DNA from: Microbispora bryophytorum
Lineage (GTDB): Bacteria; Actinomycetota; Actinomycetes; Streptosporangiales; Streptosporangiaceae
Direction of reading: 5' to 3'
Length of the DNA: 64,000 nt
Assembly (NCBI RefSeq): GCF_006874465.1
Contig: NZ_VIRL01000001.1
Span: forward strand, 620,001-684,000
Both the position numbers and the translations under genes were made by a program. The notes beneath the pieces are model-generated. The model was not told the DNA's origin. It saw only the letters and a list, made by a program, of their open reading frames with translations, and did not search any database. Of the stretch, positions 45,697 to 55,020 are shown one piece after another (position 1 is the stretch's first letter; each line of letters starts with the position of its first letter).

Positions 45697-46245
45697 ATGG
45701 GTGATGTGGAATTCGTCCACTACCGAGGCCCGGAGGCAGCCCGCGCCCTGTCGGAGGAGTACGCCGACGCCTACACCGAAATCTACGCCGAGCCGCCTTA
45801 CGACTCGGGGCCGCTGTACTCGCGGGAGCGGTTCCTGGAGCGGACGGGGCGGCAGGTATACCGGCCGGGGTTCGAGCTGCTGGCCGCCGTCGACGCCCGC
45901 ACCCAGGCGCTGGCGGGGTTCTGTTTCGGGTTCTGTTTCCCTGAGGGCGGTTGGTGGGGCGGCGAGACGTCCGAGCCGCCCACCGACGTGATCACCGTGG
46001 AGAAGGTCGCGGTGATCGAGCTGGTCCTGCGCAAGGCGTACCGGGGGTGCGGGCACGGCAAGGCGCTCTTGGAGACGTTCCTGGCCGGGCGGTCCGAGCC
46101 GTGGGCGACGTTGCTCGCGCACCCGGCCGCGCCGGCACACGCCCGGTACGAGCGGTGGGGTTGGCGGAAGGCCGGCACCGTGCAACCGGCGCCGGATGCG
46201 CCTGTGGTGGACGCCATGGTGCTCAACCGAGTTCCTGCTCGTTAG
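45697..46245 (+). CDS. GNAT family N-acetyltransferase
   Basis: 182 residues, GGAGG upstream. EKVAVIELVLRKAYRGCGHGKALLETFL is a modified acetyl-CoA loop (RGCGHGKAL), and HARYERWGWRKAG closes the fold. It differs from the GNAT at 44224, so it is not a recent duplicate. Confidence 0.87.
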   Translation: MGDVEFVHYRGPEAARALSEEYADAYTEIYAEPPYDSGPLYSRERFLERTGRQVYRPGFELLAAVDARTQALAGFCFGFCFPEGGWWGGETSEPPTDVITVEKVAVIELVLRKAYRGCGHGKALLETFLAGRSEPWATLLAHPAAPAHARYERWGWRKAGTVQPAPDAPVVDAMVLNRVPAR

Positions 46246-46429
46246 GCAGGAGAAGCCGGTCACGCGACAGCGGCGTTCACCTCCGACCTGTGCACATCGG
46301 TCGCGGAGGAGCTCGCCGAGCAGGCGGCCGTGGCGATCGCGGCGTTCGTGCCAGGCCGGAACCGTGCCTGACCGCATGTCTTGGCCGACAGGCGTGGATC
46401 CGTCGTATGTGCTGCTTTCGGTGCCAACT

Positions 46430-47035
46430 TCACTCCGGGCTTTCCGCGAAGGCCACGAGGTCAGCGGCCGACCAGGCCAGCTCACCGTTGCGCAGTTCGT
46501 CGACGACCGAGCGGAGCCACTGCAGTTCCGCCGCAGTCACGACGCGCAGATATTCGGCTTCCAGCATGGTGATGCGAGGGAGTCCGTGTCCGGTTTCAGC
46601 GCTTATTTCGGCCTCTAGCCCGGCCAGTGCTTCGCTGAGCGTTCTGACACGCCGATCCAAGGCATCGCCTATCTCCTGAGGGGCGAGCATCAGCAGATGG
46701 GACAACGCCGCCGGGAACTCCGGAAACTCCTGCTTGGGCATGGCCAGCATGTCCAGCAGCCACTCGCGGGCCACCGCGCGTCCCGTATCGGTGATCTCAT
46801 AGACGGTTCGCTCGGGATACGCCTGGTCGCGCTCGGTCTCTCGCACACCGATCAGGCCGGCGGTGACGAGGCGGTCGATCGTCCGGTAGAGGCTCGTTCG
46901 CTGGCCCACGTTGACCACCTTGTCCTTTCCCCACTGCTTGATCAGCCGCTGGATGCCGTAGGGGTGCAACGGCTTGTACTGCAACAGCGCCAGGACGGTC
47001 AGGGCGAGAGGCGAGCCGGTACGAGGAGTGGTCAT
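46430..47035 (-). CDS. PadR-family transcriptional regulator
   Basis: 201 residues. The winged-helix part has SPLALTVLALLQYKPLHPYGIQ and TSLYRTIDRLVTAGLI, then YEITDTGRAVAREWL. The C-terminal helices fit PadR subfamily s2. It is divergent from an alpha/beta hydrolase gene across the palindromes at 47057-47078. Confidence 0.93.
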   Translation of the reverse strand: MTTPRTGSPLALTVLALLQYKPLHPYGIQRLIKQWGKDKVVNVGQRTSLYRTIDRLVTAGLIGVRETERDQAYPERTVYEITDTGRAVAREWLLDMLAMPKQEFPEFPAALSHLLMLAPQEIGDALDRRVRTLSEALAGLEAEISAETGHGLPRITMLEAEYLRVVTAAELQWLRSVVDELRNGELAWSAADLVAFAESPE

Positions 47036-47056
47036 TCCCCCACACTAACACCGGAC

Positions 47057-47078
47057 ACTAGTTGACTAGAAACTAGTT
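47057..47078. promoter_or_regulatory. CTAG-core palindromes, likely PadR operator
   Basis: Three closely spaced CTAG cores (ACTAGTT, ACTAGA, AACTAGTT) in 22 bp; the last, AACTAGTT, is a perfect palindrome. They lie in the 94-bp gap between the divergent starts. Confidence 0.6.
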
Positions 47079-47129
47079 ACCGTGACACTATCCGGAGAGT
47101 CGGTTCGCAGCGACCCAAGGGACTCCACA

Positions 47130-48032
47130 ATGACCATCCAGGAACGGCCGCAGGCGGCAGAGCTCGCCACCAGCTTCGTCACCTCTGACGACGGCACCCG
47201 TATTGCCTTCCACACCATCGGGCGCGGACCCGGTGTTGTGCTGCTGCACGGCTCCATGGAGACGGCCAGGAATCACGTGACCATGGCCGAAGAGCTGGCC
47301 GACGCGTTCACCGTCCACCTGCCCGACCGCCGCGGCCGCGGCCAGAGCGGGCCGTACGGGGACGACTACAGCGTGCGGAAGGAAGTGGAAGACCTCGACG
47401 CGGTTCTGAAGGAGACGGGTGCCCACTACGTCTTCGGCGTCAGCGCAAGCGGCGTCGCCGTGCTCCAGGCGGCACGCACGCTACCGGCGATTCACAAGGT
47501 CGCCGTGTACGAACCGGCACTGCTTCTGGAGGACATCCCTCAGTTGACCGGGTGGATCGACCGCTTCGACCGGGAGATGGCCGAAGGCAAGGTGGCAGCC
47601 GCATTGGTGACCAGCATGCTCGGACTTCGACTTGGGCCGCCGATCATGAACGTCATGCCTCGAGGGCTACTGACCTGGCTGACCGGCCTGCTGACGAAGA
47701 GCGAGGACAAGAATGCCAAGCCAGGCGATGCGACCATGCGCATGCTCGCCCCGACTCTGCACTACGAAGGCATGCTGATGGCCGAGCTGGCCGACACCCT
47801 GGACCGTTTCGCCGACATACAGGCTGAAGTACTCCTGCTCGGCGGAAGTAAGGGACTCCCCTTCCTCAAGCCCGCGCTGTCCGGTCTGGAGAAGACCATT
47901 CCCCACGTCGAACGGATCGAGTTCCCCGGACTCGACCATGACGCGTCAGGAGATGTGAGCAAGCGCAACCCCGCCGGCCGTCCGGAGATCGTGGCGGCCG
48001 AACTGCGGCGTTTCTTCACGTCGGCCGCCTAA
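47130..48032 (+). CDS. Alpha/beta hydrolase
   Basis: 300 residues from ATG 47130 (GTG 47082 is an alternative that would cover the regulatory region). LLHGSMETARN is the oxyanion part, GVSASGVAVLQ carries the nucleophile Ser (a variant of GxSxG), and PGLDHDASGDV probably carries the catalytic His. It is likely under control of the divergent PadR. Confidence 0.88.
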   Translation: MTIQERPQAAELATSFVTSDDGTRIAFHTIGRGPGVVLLHGSMETARNHVTMAEELADAFTVHLPDRRGRGQSGPYGDDYSVRKEVEDLDAVLKETGAHYVFGVSASGVAVLQAARTLPAIHKVAVYEPALLLEDIPQLTGWIDRFDREMAEGKVAAALVTSMLGLRLGPPIMNVMPRGLLTWLTGLLTKSEDKNAKPGDATMRMLAPTLHYEGMLMAELADTLDRFADIQAEVLLLGGSKGLPFLKPALSGLEKTIPHVERIEFPGLDHDASGDVSKRNPAGRPEIVAAELRRFFTSAA

Positions 48033-48053
48033 GGCCAGAGCCTCGGGACCATC

Positions 48054-48434
48054 TTGTCGACCGCTCCGGCTTCGCTGCCCTCGGAAGGAGTGGGGGGAGC
48101 TGTGGCGGCCGGCTTCCTGTCCGCCGACCATGCCGGTATGGGCGTCCTCGCCGATCAGATCCAGGCCGTCCCCGGTGTCTCCATCGCCGTCCACGACGGC
48201 GGTCCGTTCCTCTTCTACATCGGCCAGCTCGCGCTCGTCGTCCAGCTCGCCGTCGTCCGCCGCGTCAAGGTCTGGACGCCCTTCCTGGTCCTACTCGACC
48301 TCCTCCTCCCGTTCATCTCTTCGCTGCCGTTGGGCGATCCCAGCGAACCTGGCTTCGAGATGCTGATCCCTCGCTGGGAAGAGCATGACCCTGAAACCGC
48401 AGAGGGAGGCCGACGCGACCATCACGCTTCCTGA
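48054..48434 (+). pseudogene. Possible membrane-protein remnant
   Basis: The frame has no better start than TTG and encodes a hydrophobic stretch (FLFYIGQLALVVQLAVV, then FLVLLDLLLPFIS) that ends abruptly and runs into an unrelated frame overlapping the next ORF. It looks like the middle of a membrane protein whose ends are gone. Confidence 0.4.
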
Positions 48435-48680
48435 CGGCACCCGCCGCTTCGCCACCTTCATGACCCTCGGAGTTGTCAGCAGGGTCATGGAGCGCTGGCA
48501 GGACACGGGCGAATGCCTCAACGGCCGATACTTCTGGACCTCCGACTTGGTCATCAGCCGTGAGGCGGCCTCGCCTCGATGGTCGACGCCACGAGAGACA
48601 TGATCATAATTGGAGAGATCGGGTGTGATGTCACGGTACGGGAGGAGTGGGAGGCCGTCACCGAGGCCGCCCATGGCTGA
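48385..48680 (+). pseudogene. Small hypothetical gene, probable frameshift
   Basis: The first frame reads ATITLPDGTRRFATFMTLG, then ERWQDTGECLNGRYFWTSDLVI, a pattern I recall from small actinobacterial proteins. The continuation of the family type (LASMVDATRDMII, then EEWEAVTEAAHG) is in a second frame from about 48570, ending at 48680. One base near 48562 separates the two. Confidence 0.5.
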
Positions 48681-48684
48681 GTCG

Positions 48685-50121
48685 TCAGGATCGGCGGACC
48701 AGCAGGGAGACCAGCGACAGCACCACGAGGACCGCGGCCAGCGCGATCGCCGTGTACCAGCCGTAGGAGATGGAGACGTGGAAGCTCGTTCCGAGTTCGC
48801 GCAGATCATCGGCCGTCAACATCCCCGCGCTGGGATGCTTGGAGTGCAGGTCGTCCTGGCGAATCCAGAACACGGCCATCGACGCGGCCGCGACGCCGCC
48901 GGGCACGACCGCCCAGGCGGCGGACAGACGCCGGGTGAGCGCGTCGGTGACGGCGACGGCCATCGCGGCCACGGCCATGACCAGGGTGATGGCTCCCCAC
49001 TGTGTCGCGAGACCGGCGACGTCGGCATTGTCGATGGGCAGGGTGATCGACCCGAGCAGCTTGCCGACCCTTCCCCAGGGAAGGAACGTCGCGGCGCCCA
49101 AGAAGAGGGCCGCGGCCGCGACCGCGTATGCCGTCGCCCGGCGGCCCGCACCGGCCCGCTCGCCGCCTGGCGCCGCCGGTCGCGCGACCTGCCGGGTAGG
49201 CGGCTCCCCGACCGGCCGGGTGGGCTCAGCGGAAAGCAGGGTGCCTGATGCCGAGGCCCGCGCACCCGCGATGAGCAACGTCTCCGGTGTCGATGAGGAC
49301 TGCGTCCCGCCGAGCAGGCGGAGCAGGATCGCGCGTGCGCTGGGGCGCCCGGCAGGGTCCTTGGCGAGGCATTCGGTCACGATGCCGTGCAGCGCTCCCA
49401 CAAGCCGGCCGAGGTCGGGCTCGCCGGTCAGGATGCGGTGCATCACCGCGGGGATCGAGTCCTGCCCGAACGGCGTGACTCCGTTGGCGGCGTAGGCGAT
49501 GGTGCACGCCCAGGCGAAGACGTCTGCGGCCGGGCCGACCTCGCCCCCCTCGACCTGCTCGGGTGCCATGAAAGCGGGCGTGCCGACGATCGCACTCGAC
49601 AACGTGCCGGTCGCGTCCAGGGCGCGCGCGATGCCGAAGTCGATGACGCGTGGCCCATCGGCGCCCATGATGACGTTGCTGGGCTTGAAGTCGCGGTGCA
49701 CGATCCCGGCCTCGTGGATGGCGGCGAGCGCGGTCACCGTCGCGATCGCCAACCTCTCCAGTGCGGGCCCCTGAGGCGCCCGGCCGGCCGCGATCACCTG
49801 GGAGAGCGCCGGACCGTCCACGAACTCGCTGACGATGTAGGGCCTGTCGCCTTCCACGTCCGCGTCCAGCACGCGTGCCGTACAGAACGCGGCGACTTTT
49901 CCGGCGTGCGCCAGCTCAGCCGCGAATCGCGCTCGGGCCTTGGCGTCCCCGCTGAACCGCGCGTGCAACAACTTGACCGCGACAAGCTCGGCGTTCACCC
50001 CCACGCCCCGGTACACCACGCCCTGGCCGCCCTCACCGAGCAGACCGACGATCCGGTACGCACCGACCTGACGGGGATCATCCGCGCGAAGCTGCTGCGA
50101 CCCTTGCAATTCATCCTCCAC
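48685..50121 (-). CDS. Membrane-anchored Ser/Thr protein kinase
   Basis: 478 residues. The Hanks-type kinase domain (about 20-270) is complete: GEGGQGVVYRG, AVKLL, IVHRDFKPSNV, DFGIARA, APEQ. A Ser/Thr/Pro-rich juxtamembrane region follows, then about four membrane helices from residue 330 on. A polytopic C-terminus instead of a single helix plus PASTA domains sets it apart from PknB. Signal and substrates unknown. Confidence 0.95.
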   Translation of the reverse strand: MEDELQGSQQLRADDPRQVGAYRIVGLLGEGGQGVVYRGVGVNAELVAVKLLHARFSGDAKARARFAAELAHAGKVAAFCTARVLDADVEGDRPYIVSEFVDGPALSQVIAAGRAPQGPALERLAIATVTALAAIHEAGIVHRDFKPSNVIMGADGPRVIDFGIARALDATGTLSSAIVGTPAFMAPEQVEGGEVGPAADVFAWACTIAYAANGVTPFGQDSIPAVMHRILTGEPDLGRLVGALHGIVTECLAKDPAGRPSARAILLRLLGGTQSSSTPETLLIAGARASASGTLLSAEPTRPVGEPPTRQVARPAAPGGERAGAGRRATAYAVAAAALFLGAATFLPWGRVGKLLGSITLPIDNADVAGLATQWGAITLVMAVAAMAVAVTDALTRRLSAAWAVVPGGVAAASMAVFWIRQDDLHSKHPSAGMLTADDLRELGTSFHVSISYGWYTAIALAAVLVVLSLVSLLVRRS

Positions 50122-50203
50122 GGGTACGCGGAAACGGAGGCGACATTACCGGAGCTGGTGGTTCTTCCGACACGAAACGATCGTTAACGCGGACGGGATC
50201 CGG

Positions 50204-50550
50204 TCAATACGATCCCGCTCCGTAGAGGAACCCGCCGGTGTGATCGCCGCTTCCACCGTCGGGGCCGGTCGAGGGGAGCCGTGCCGGCTTCCAGACCCAC
50301 GAGCCGTCCGCGTCCAGAGGGATGACGTCAACGATCCGGAGCCCTCTCCATACCTCAAGATCGCCCGCTGCCGGACTGCCCCGCAGGGCCACCGCGACGC
50401 ATCTGGTCCCCGTCGCGGAAGAGGAAGGCCAGCACGTTTGTCCTTGGTGGGTCCCCACCGGTCAAAGATCCAAAATTGCCCATGATCGTGGCAGACGCAT
50501 CGGCCTGCACACAAACCCTGCTTCGCACGCCTGACGCCAGGATCACGGAA
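50204..50550 (-). pseudogene. Possible frameshifted hypothetical gene
   Basis: Two overlapping minus frames join into a plausible protein: NVLAFLFRDGDQMR in one, then VAVALRGSPAAGDLEVWRG and DVIPLDADGSWVWKP in the other, with the switch near 50390. Evidence is only the protein-like look of both pieces. Confidence 0.35.
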
Positions 50551-50589
50551 CACGCCCAACTGCAACTAGAGGCCCTGTGGAGATCAAAA

Positions 50590-50623
50590 AAGCCCCTCTC
50601 GCTGAAGTCAGCGAGAGGGGCTT
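50590..50623 (-). terminator. Intrinsic terminator after tRNA-Ser
   Basis: A 16-bp perfect stem (AAGCCCCTCTCGCTGA) with a tiny loop, followed on the minus strand by a run of six T, 8 bp after the tRNA 3' end. Confidence 0.9.
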
Positions 50624-50630
50624 TGAACTG

Positions 50631-50720
50631 CGGAGGCTCGGGGATTTGAACCCCGGATGGGCTGTAGACCCAAACCGCATTAGCAGTGCGGCGCCATAGA
50701 CCTGACTAGGCGAAGCCTCC
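50631..50720 (-). tRNA. tRNA-Ser (anticodon GCT)
   Basis: 90 nt on the minus strand, with acceptor stem GGAGGCT/AGCCTCC. The anticodon loop CTGCTAA gives GCT. A long variable arm (class II) and the T-arm GGTTCAAATCC are present. CCA is not encoded. Confidence 0.95.
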
Positions 50721-50834
50721 TGGTAGCGCGTTGCTCAGCACAGCGTACCGGCGATCGTCCAAGGCGGCAAAGCGGATTGCCGAGTGCCGCGCTGGATCAC
50801 GTTGAGGATCCAATCCGCAGGGCGTTTGGATCGA

Positions 50835-50875
50835 TGCACAGTCCTTGTCCACAGGATAGGGACAAGGACTGTGCA
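50835..50875 (-). terminator. 16-bp perfect hairpin downstream of yceI-like gene
   Basis: TGCACAGTCCTTGTCC pairs perfectly with its copy across a 9-base loop, 37 bp after the stop of the YceI gene. It probably ends transcription. Confidence 0.65.
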
Positions 50876-50911
50876 CGCAGTGTGGATAACCCGCCTCAGC
50901 GTCGGCACAGG

Positions 50912-51475
50912 CTACGCCTGACGGACGGCCTCGCCCTCGATCTCGATCTTGACCTTCTTGGCGACGAGGACGCCGCCGGTCTCCAGGGCCTGGTTCCAGG
51001 TCAGGCCGTACTCCTCGCGGTCGATCTCGGTCTCCGCGCCGAACCCGAAGATCTCCTGACCCCAGGGGTTGGTGGCGGCGCCGTTGAACTCGACCTTGAG
51101 CTCGACCTCCTTGGTCACGTCACGGACCGTGAGGTCGCCGACGAGCGTGAACTTGTCGCCCGACAGGTTGCTCACCCGCTTGCTGCGGAAGGTGACCTCG
51201 GGGAACTTGTCGGTGCTCAGGAAGTCGTCGCTCCGCAGGTGGCCGTCGCGGTCGGCCGCACCGGTCTCGATCGTGCCCGCCTTGATGACGACGTCCACGC
51301 TGGACTCCAGCGGGTTCTCGGCGATGACGATCTTGCCCTCGAAGTCGGCGAAGTGGCCGCGGACCTTGCTGACCATCATGTGCTTGACGACGAAACCGAC
51401 ACGCGTGTGCGCCTTGTCCAGCGCGAACTCGCCGGCCGTCGGGACCTTCAGGCCCTCCCACTCACGGATGCTCAT
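50912..51475 (-). CDS. YceI family protein (lipocalin-like)
   Basis: 187 residues with no signal peptide. GEFALDKAHTRVGFVVKHM and VRGHFADFEGKI, then HLRSDDFLSTDKFPEVTF and LTVRDVTKEVEL are the YceI signature. YceI proteins bind polyisoprenoid or similar lipids in an eight-strand barrel. It is divergent from a MarR regulator, a common pairing. Confidence 0.95.
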   Translation of the reverse strand: MSIREWEGLKVPTAGEFALDKAHTRVGFVVKHMMVSKVRGHFADFEGKIVIAENPLESSVDVVIKAGTIETGAADRDGHLRSDDFLSTDKFPEVTFRSKRVSNLSGDKFTLVGDLTVRDVTKEVELKVEFNGAATNPWGQEIFGFGAETEIDREEYGLTWNQALETGGVLVAKKVKIEIEGEAVRQA

Positions 51476-51573
51476 GGCTACTCCCCAGATTGTTGCTGTG
51501 CGGATGTCTCACTAAGCAAATGTCTACCCGACAAATATTCCTCACGTCAACTATCGTGCCGTAGACTGCTCTC

Positions 51574-52071
51574 ATGGACCCATTCGACGACCCCCGGCTC
51601 ACGGCGATGGGCCTGTTCGCGGAGGTTTACACCGGACTGTCGAGCAAGACCGGCGCGACCCTGGCCGGCGCCGGACTCTCCGAGGTCGACTTCGAGACCC
51701 TGCTTCGCCTTGCCCGTTCGCCCGAGCGGCAGTTGCGGATGAGCGACCTCGCCGCCCAGACCTCGCTGTCCACGAGCGGGATCACCCGCGTGGTCGACCG
51801 CCTGGAACGCGACGGGCTTGTCGAGCGGCGCGCCTGCGCCAGTGACCGCCGCGCCTCTTACGCGGTGCTGAGCGAGACGGGGGCGGAACGCCTGCGGGCG
51901 CTGCTCCCCCAGCACATCGAGGACATCGAGGCCTGGTTCACCGGGCTGCTGACCGAAAACCAGCTCGCCGATTTCCTCGGAGCGCTGCGCGTGATCCGCG
52001 ACGTCGTACGGCCCTGCGCGACCGCGGGCGTACGGGAGGTGAGCAGGGCACCACGGGCCAAGACGGGCTGA
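51574..52071 (+). CDS. MarR-family transcriptional regulator
   Basis: 165 residues. The winged helix has RMSDLAAQTSLSTSGITRVVDRLERDGLV and the wing RRACASDRRASYAVL. The 98-bp gap to the divergent YceI gene contains an AT-rich stretch with TGTC/GACA repeats (51507-51530), a plausible operator. Confidence 0.93.
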   Translation: MDPFDDPRLTAMGLFAEVYTGLSSKTGATLAGAGLSEVDFETLLRLARSPERQLRMSDLAAQTSLSTSGITRVVDRLERDGLVERRACASDRRASYAVLSETGAERLRALLPQHIEDIEAWFTGLLTENQLADFLGALRVIRDVVRPCATAGVREVSRAPRAKTG

Positions 52072-52207
52072 TACCTACCGAACGTGATTCCTGGGAACTG
52101 ACCGGACGGGGTGGCGTTAACGATCGATTTCTGGTGGACTCCGTAATTCAGGTAACGGCTCTCCGACAGCCGACGCAGCCCCCCGTACCCGAGCCAATGG
52201 AGCATCC

Positions 52208-53224
52208 GTGCGTTTCCCCTCGCACGCACTCGCCGTCCTCGCCGCCGCGGCCCTCGCGGTTCCCGTCGCCGCTTCCACCTCCGCGTTCGCCGCGGCCGCG
52301 GCCTCACCGAGCCCGAACCCGAGCCCGAGCCCGACGCCCACTCAGACGCAGACGCAGACAGCCGCCGCGACGAGCCCGAGCCCCCAGCCGGTGGTCACCG
52401 TCACCAAGACGATCACCCCCAAGGCGACCCCCAAGACAACGAAAACCCCGACGACGAAGACGACCCGGCCGAAGTCCGTGCCGAAGGACACCGTCCAGGT
52501 CACCGTCAAGAAGGTCGTGGACGGCGACACCGCCGATGTCGTCACCGAAAGCGGCCGGACCGTACGGATCGGCCTGCTGGAGGCGGACGCCCCCGGCAAG
52601 GGCGCCTGCTGGTCCGAGGAGGCGTTCGCCCGGCTGATGACCCTGCTCCCGCCGGGCAAGCCCGCGTACGTCCGGGCCGCCGAGCAGGTGCCCGAGAAGG
52701 GACGCATCCTTATCTACCTGTGGTCGCCCACGGGCGTCTACGTCAACGGCGACATGGTCAGGATCGGCCTCGCCCAGGCCGTGAACTCCTTCCCGGAGCA
52801 CAGCTACACCGAGTGGCAATACTGGGAGCAGGTCCGCGCGCAGACCGACAAGCTGGGACTGTGGTCGGGCTGCTGGGCGGCCGACACCTACGACAAGCGT
52901 TCGGGTGTCCAGGTCCCGTCGGGGACCGGCGGCGACGCCCTGACTCCGGCGCCGATCGAGCCGGCGGACGCGTCCCCGGCCCCGCCCGGTACGACGTACT
53001 CCCCCGAGCCCATCCCGCAGGGAAACACCACCGGATCGGTCGCGGTCAGCCCCTCTCCGACTCCCAGCCCCAGCCCGAGCACCAGCCCCGGCGGCTCGAC
53101 CGACACCAGGTACGGCACCTGCGCGGAGGCGAACGCCGCGGGACACGGCCCGTACTACCGCGGGACCGACCCCGAGTACGACTGGTACATCGACGCCGAC
53201 AGCGACGGCGAGGTCTGCGAATAA
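52208..53224 (+). CDS. Secreted staphylococcal-nuclease-like protein with Excalibur motif
   Basis: 338 residues from GTG 52208. After a signal peptide there is a Ser/Pro/Thr-rich stretch, then the TNase domain at about 98-235 (VKKVVDGDTADVV, VRIGLLEADAPGKG). A second Pro/Ser linker leads to a C-terminal Excalibur calcium-binding segment with DADSDGEVCE and paired Cys. A secreted Ca-dependent nuclease; some catalytic Arg and Glu positions of the family cannot be confirmed by eye. Confidence 0.9.
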   Translation: MRFPSHALAVLAAAALAVPVAASTSAFAAAAASPSPNPSPSPTPTQTQTQTAAATSPSPQPVVTVTKTITPKATPKTTKTPTTKTTRPKSVPKDTVQVTVKKVVDGDTADVVTESGRTVRIGLLEADAPGKGACWSEEAFARLMTLLPPGKPAYVRAAEQVPEKGRILIYLWSPTGVYVNGDMVRIGLAQAVNSFPEHSYTEWQYWEQVRAQTDKLGLWSGCWAADTYDKRSGVQVPSGTGGDALTPAPIEPADASPAPPGTTYSPEPIPQGNTTGSVAVSPSPTPSPSPSTSPGGSTDTRYGTCAEANAAGHGPYYRGTDPEYDWYIDADSDGEVCE

Positions 53225-53230
53225 AGACGG

Positions 53231-53725
53231 TCAGTTGACCCTCTTGCAAGCGTCGGGTATGACCAGGTCGCCGCGCAGTTTGGCCATGCCGCGCGAGACC
53301 GAGCTCTTGACCGTGCCCACGCTGATCCCGAGGGTCCTGGCGATCTCGGGCTCGGTCATGTCCTCGTAGTAGCGCAGCACGATCGCCGTGCGCTGCCGGG
53401 CGGGGAGACGGTCGAGCGCCTGCTCCAGCTCGTCGTACCGGTGCCGCGCGTCCTGCTGCACCGGTACGTCGGGGAGCTCCTCGGAGGGGTATTCCTCCAG
53501 CTTGCGCCGCCGCCACCAGGAGATGTTGATGTTCACCATCGCCCGCCGCACGTAGCCGTCGAGCGACGACCGGTCGCGGATGCGGTCCCACGCGAGGTAC
53601 GTACGCGCGAGGGCGGTCTGCAGGAGGTCCTCGGCATCGCTGGGGTTGCCGGTCAACTGGTTGGCCACGCGGAGCAGGGCCGCCCCGCGAGACTGAACGT
53701 ACGTGCGGAACTCCTCATGGTTCAC
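53231..53725 (-). CDS. RNA polymerase sigma factor, SigE family
   Basis: 164 residues. Region 2 (ANQLTGNPSDAEDLLQTALARTYLAWDRI, core DAEDLLQTAL) and region 4 (LPARQRTAIVLRYYEDMTEPEIA, then GISVGTVKSSVSRGM) are typical of the actinobacterial SigE-type ECF sigmas. No anti-sigma gene is next to it. It converges with the nuclease gene, 6 bp apart. Confidence 0.93.
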   Translation of the reverse strand: MNHEEFRTYVQSRGAALLRVANQLTGNPSDAEDLLQTALARTYLAWDRIRDRSSLDGYVRRAMVNINISWWRRRKLEEYPSEELPDVPVQQDARHRYDELEQALDRLPARQRTAIVLRYYEDMTEPEIARTLGISVGTVKSSVSRGMAKLRGDLVIPDACKRVN

Positions 53726-54018
53726 GATCAGGGATCACCAACCCGGCCAGAGAGGCATCTCGTGCCAGAATCGCAGCCGCGCTCCCGGATCCGGCTGAAC
53801 CGAAATTCAGGTTTCGCACCTGCCTGGGCAAAGAGCGGGCAAGCCGGTGGCGTCCCCGTCACGCGTGCCGTACGTCCTGCCGGGCGGTGGTTTGCCCGCA
53901 ACAGGTGGCAACGCCTTGCACCGAGAGGAGGAATATTGCTCCCGGACGCCACCATCGCCCGGAAAACCGCCTCTCCATCCCCGTCCGGCATGTGAGGCTG
54001 GAGAGCGTGGATGGGGCG

Positions 54019-55017
54019 ATGCCATACCGGGCCGGAGAGCGCAGGCGGAAGCTGGCGGCGGCTGTTCTCGGCCGCGACCCCGGGCCCGCGCCGCGATCGC
54101 CGGAGGAGACGGAGCCGTTCGACGTGGTCAGCGGCGACATCCTCGACGTGAGCCCGCACCTGATCATCCTTGAGACCGCCGACGGCGAGCAGCGGCGCCT
54201 GGTGATCGCGCCGTGGGCGACCGCGTGGCGCGGGGGCGCGGTGGCGCCCGCCGATCTGCCGGCCGGCGCCCGGGTCGTCGTCCGGGCGCTGCGCGGCGGC
54301 ACGGTCGCCGAGCGCATCTGGGCCGACATCACCCGGATCACCGGCGTCATCCGGGAGGTCGGCGGCCGGCGCGACCTCACCGTAGAGCTCGACTGCGGGC
54401 CCCATCGGCGGGAACGCTCCATCGTCGTGCCCTACCGCTCCTCCGGGCGGATCCGGGTGCGACATCCCAAGCTGGAGCCGGGCTACCTGTTCGACGCGAT
54501 CGGGCTGCTCGACCAGGGCACGTCGTTCGCGCATCTCCCCGCGACCTCGCAGCCGCCCTATCGGGCCGCGGCCGTGCCCCCGCCCTCGGTCGCGTACGGA
54601 GGCGGCGACGCGGCGGGCGTCTCGGGCAGCGCCGTGTGGGCGGACCTCGCGGACCTCCCGGACCTCCCAGACCTCCCGGACCTCGCGGGCCTCGCCGAGG
54701 GGGGCATCACGGAGGGCGTCGCCTATCCCATGCTCGAACGCGAGGACACCGGCTGCGACGACGCCGGCGTCTCCTGCGCCGGCCTGCCCTACCTCGCGCT
54801 GGGCTCGCTGCTGCGCGTACGGAACGTGTGCGACGGCCGGGCGAACACGCTCCCGATCGTCGCGTGCGGGTGCCTCGCGGGCCGGTTCTGCGACCGATGC
54901 CTGGAATGCGGCACGTCCCCGCGCGGCAGGATCGTGGAACTCGCCGCGTGCTCGTACGTCGCGCTCGGTGGAGACTTGACCAAGGGCTGCTTCAATGCCC
55001 GCGTCGGATTGGGGTGA
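54019..55017 (+). CDS. Cys-rich protein of unknown function paired with MauE-like protein
   Basis: About 332 residues from ATG 54019 (GTG 54007 is possible). The first half has a beta-rich part (VVSGDILDVSPHLIIL, GARVVVRAL) and DLADLPDLPDLPDLAGLA low complexity in the middle. The last 95 residues hold about ten Cys (GCDDAGVSCAGLPYL, VACGCLAGRFCDRCLECG). The Cys pairs could be disulfides, metal sites or a modified region. Its stop lies 3 bp before the MauE-like gene, so the two are coupled. Confidence 0.7.
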   Translation: MPYRAGERRRKLAAAVLGRDPGPAPRSPEETEPFDVVSGDILDVSPHLIILETADGEQRRLVIAPWATAWRGGAVAPADLPAGARVVVRALRGGTVAERIWADITRITGVIREVGGRRDLTVELDCGPHRRERSIVVPYRSSGRIRVRHPKLEPGYLFDAIGLLDQGTSFAHLPATSQPPYRAAAVPPPSVAYGGGDAAGVSGSAVWADLADLPDLPDLPDLAGLAEGGITEGVAYPMLEREDTGCDDAGVSCAGLPYLALGSLLRVRNVCDGRANTLPIVACGCLAGRFCDRCLECGTSPRGRIVELAACSYVALGGDLTKGCFNARVGLG

Positions 55018-55020
55018 CCG

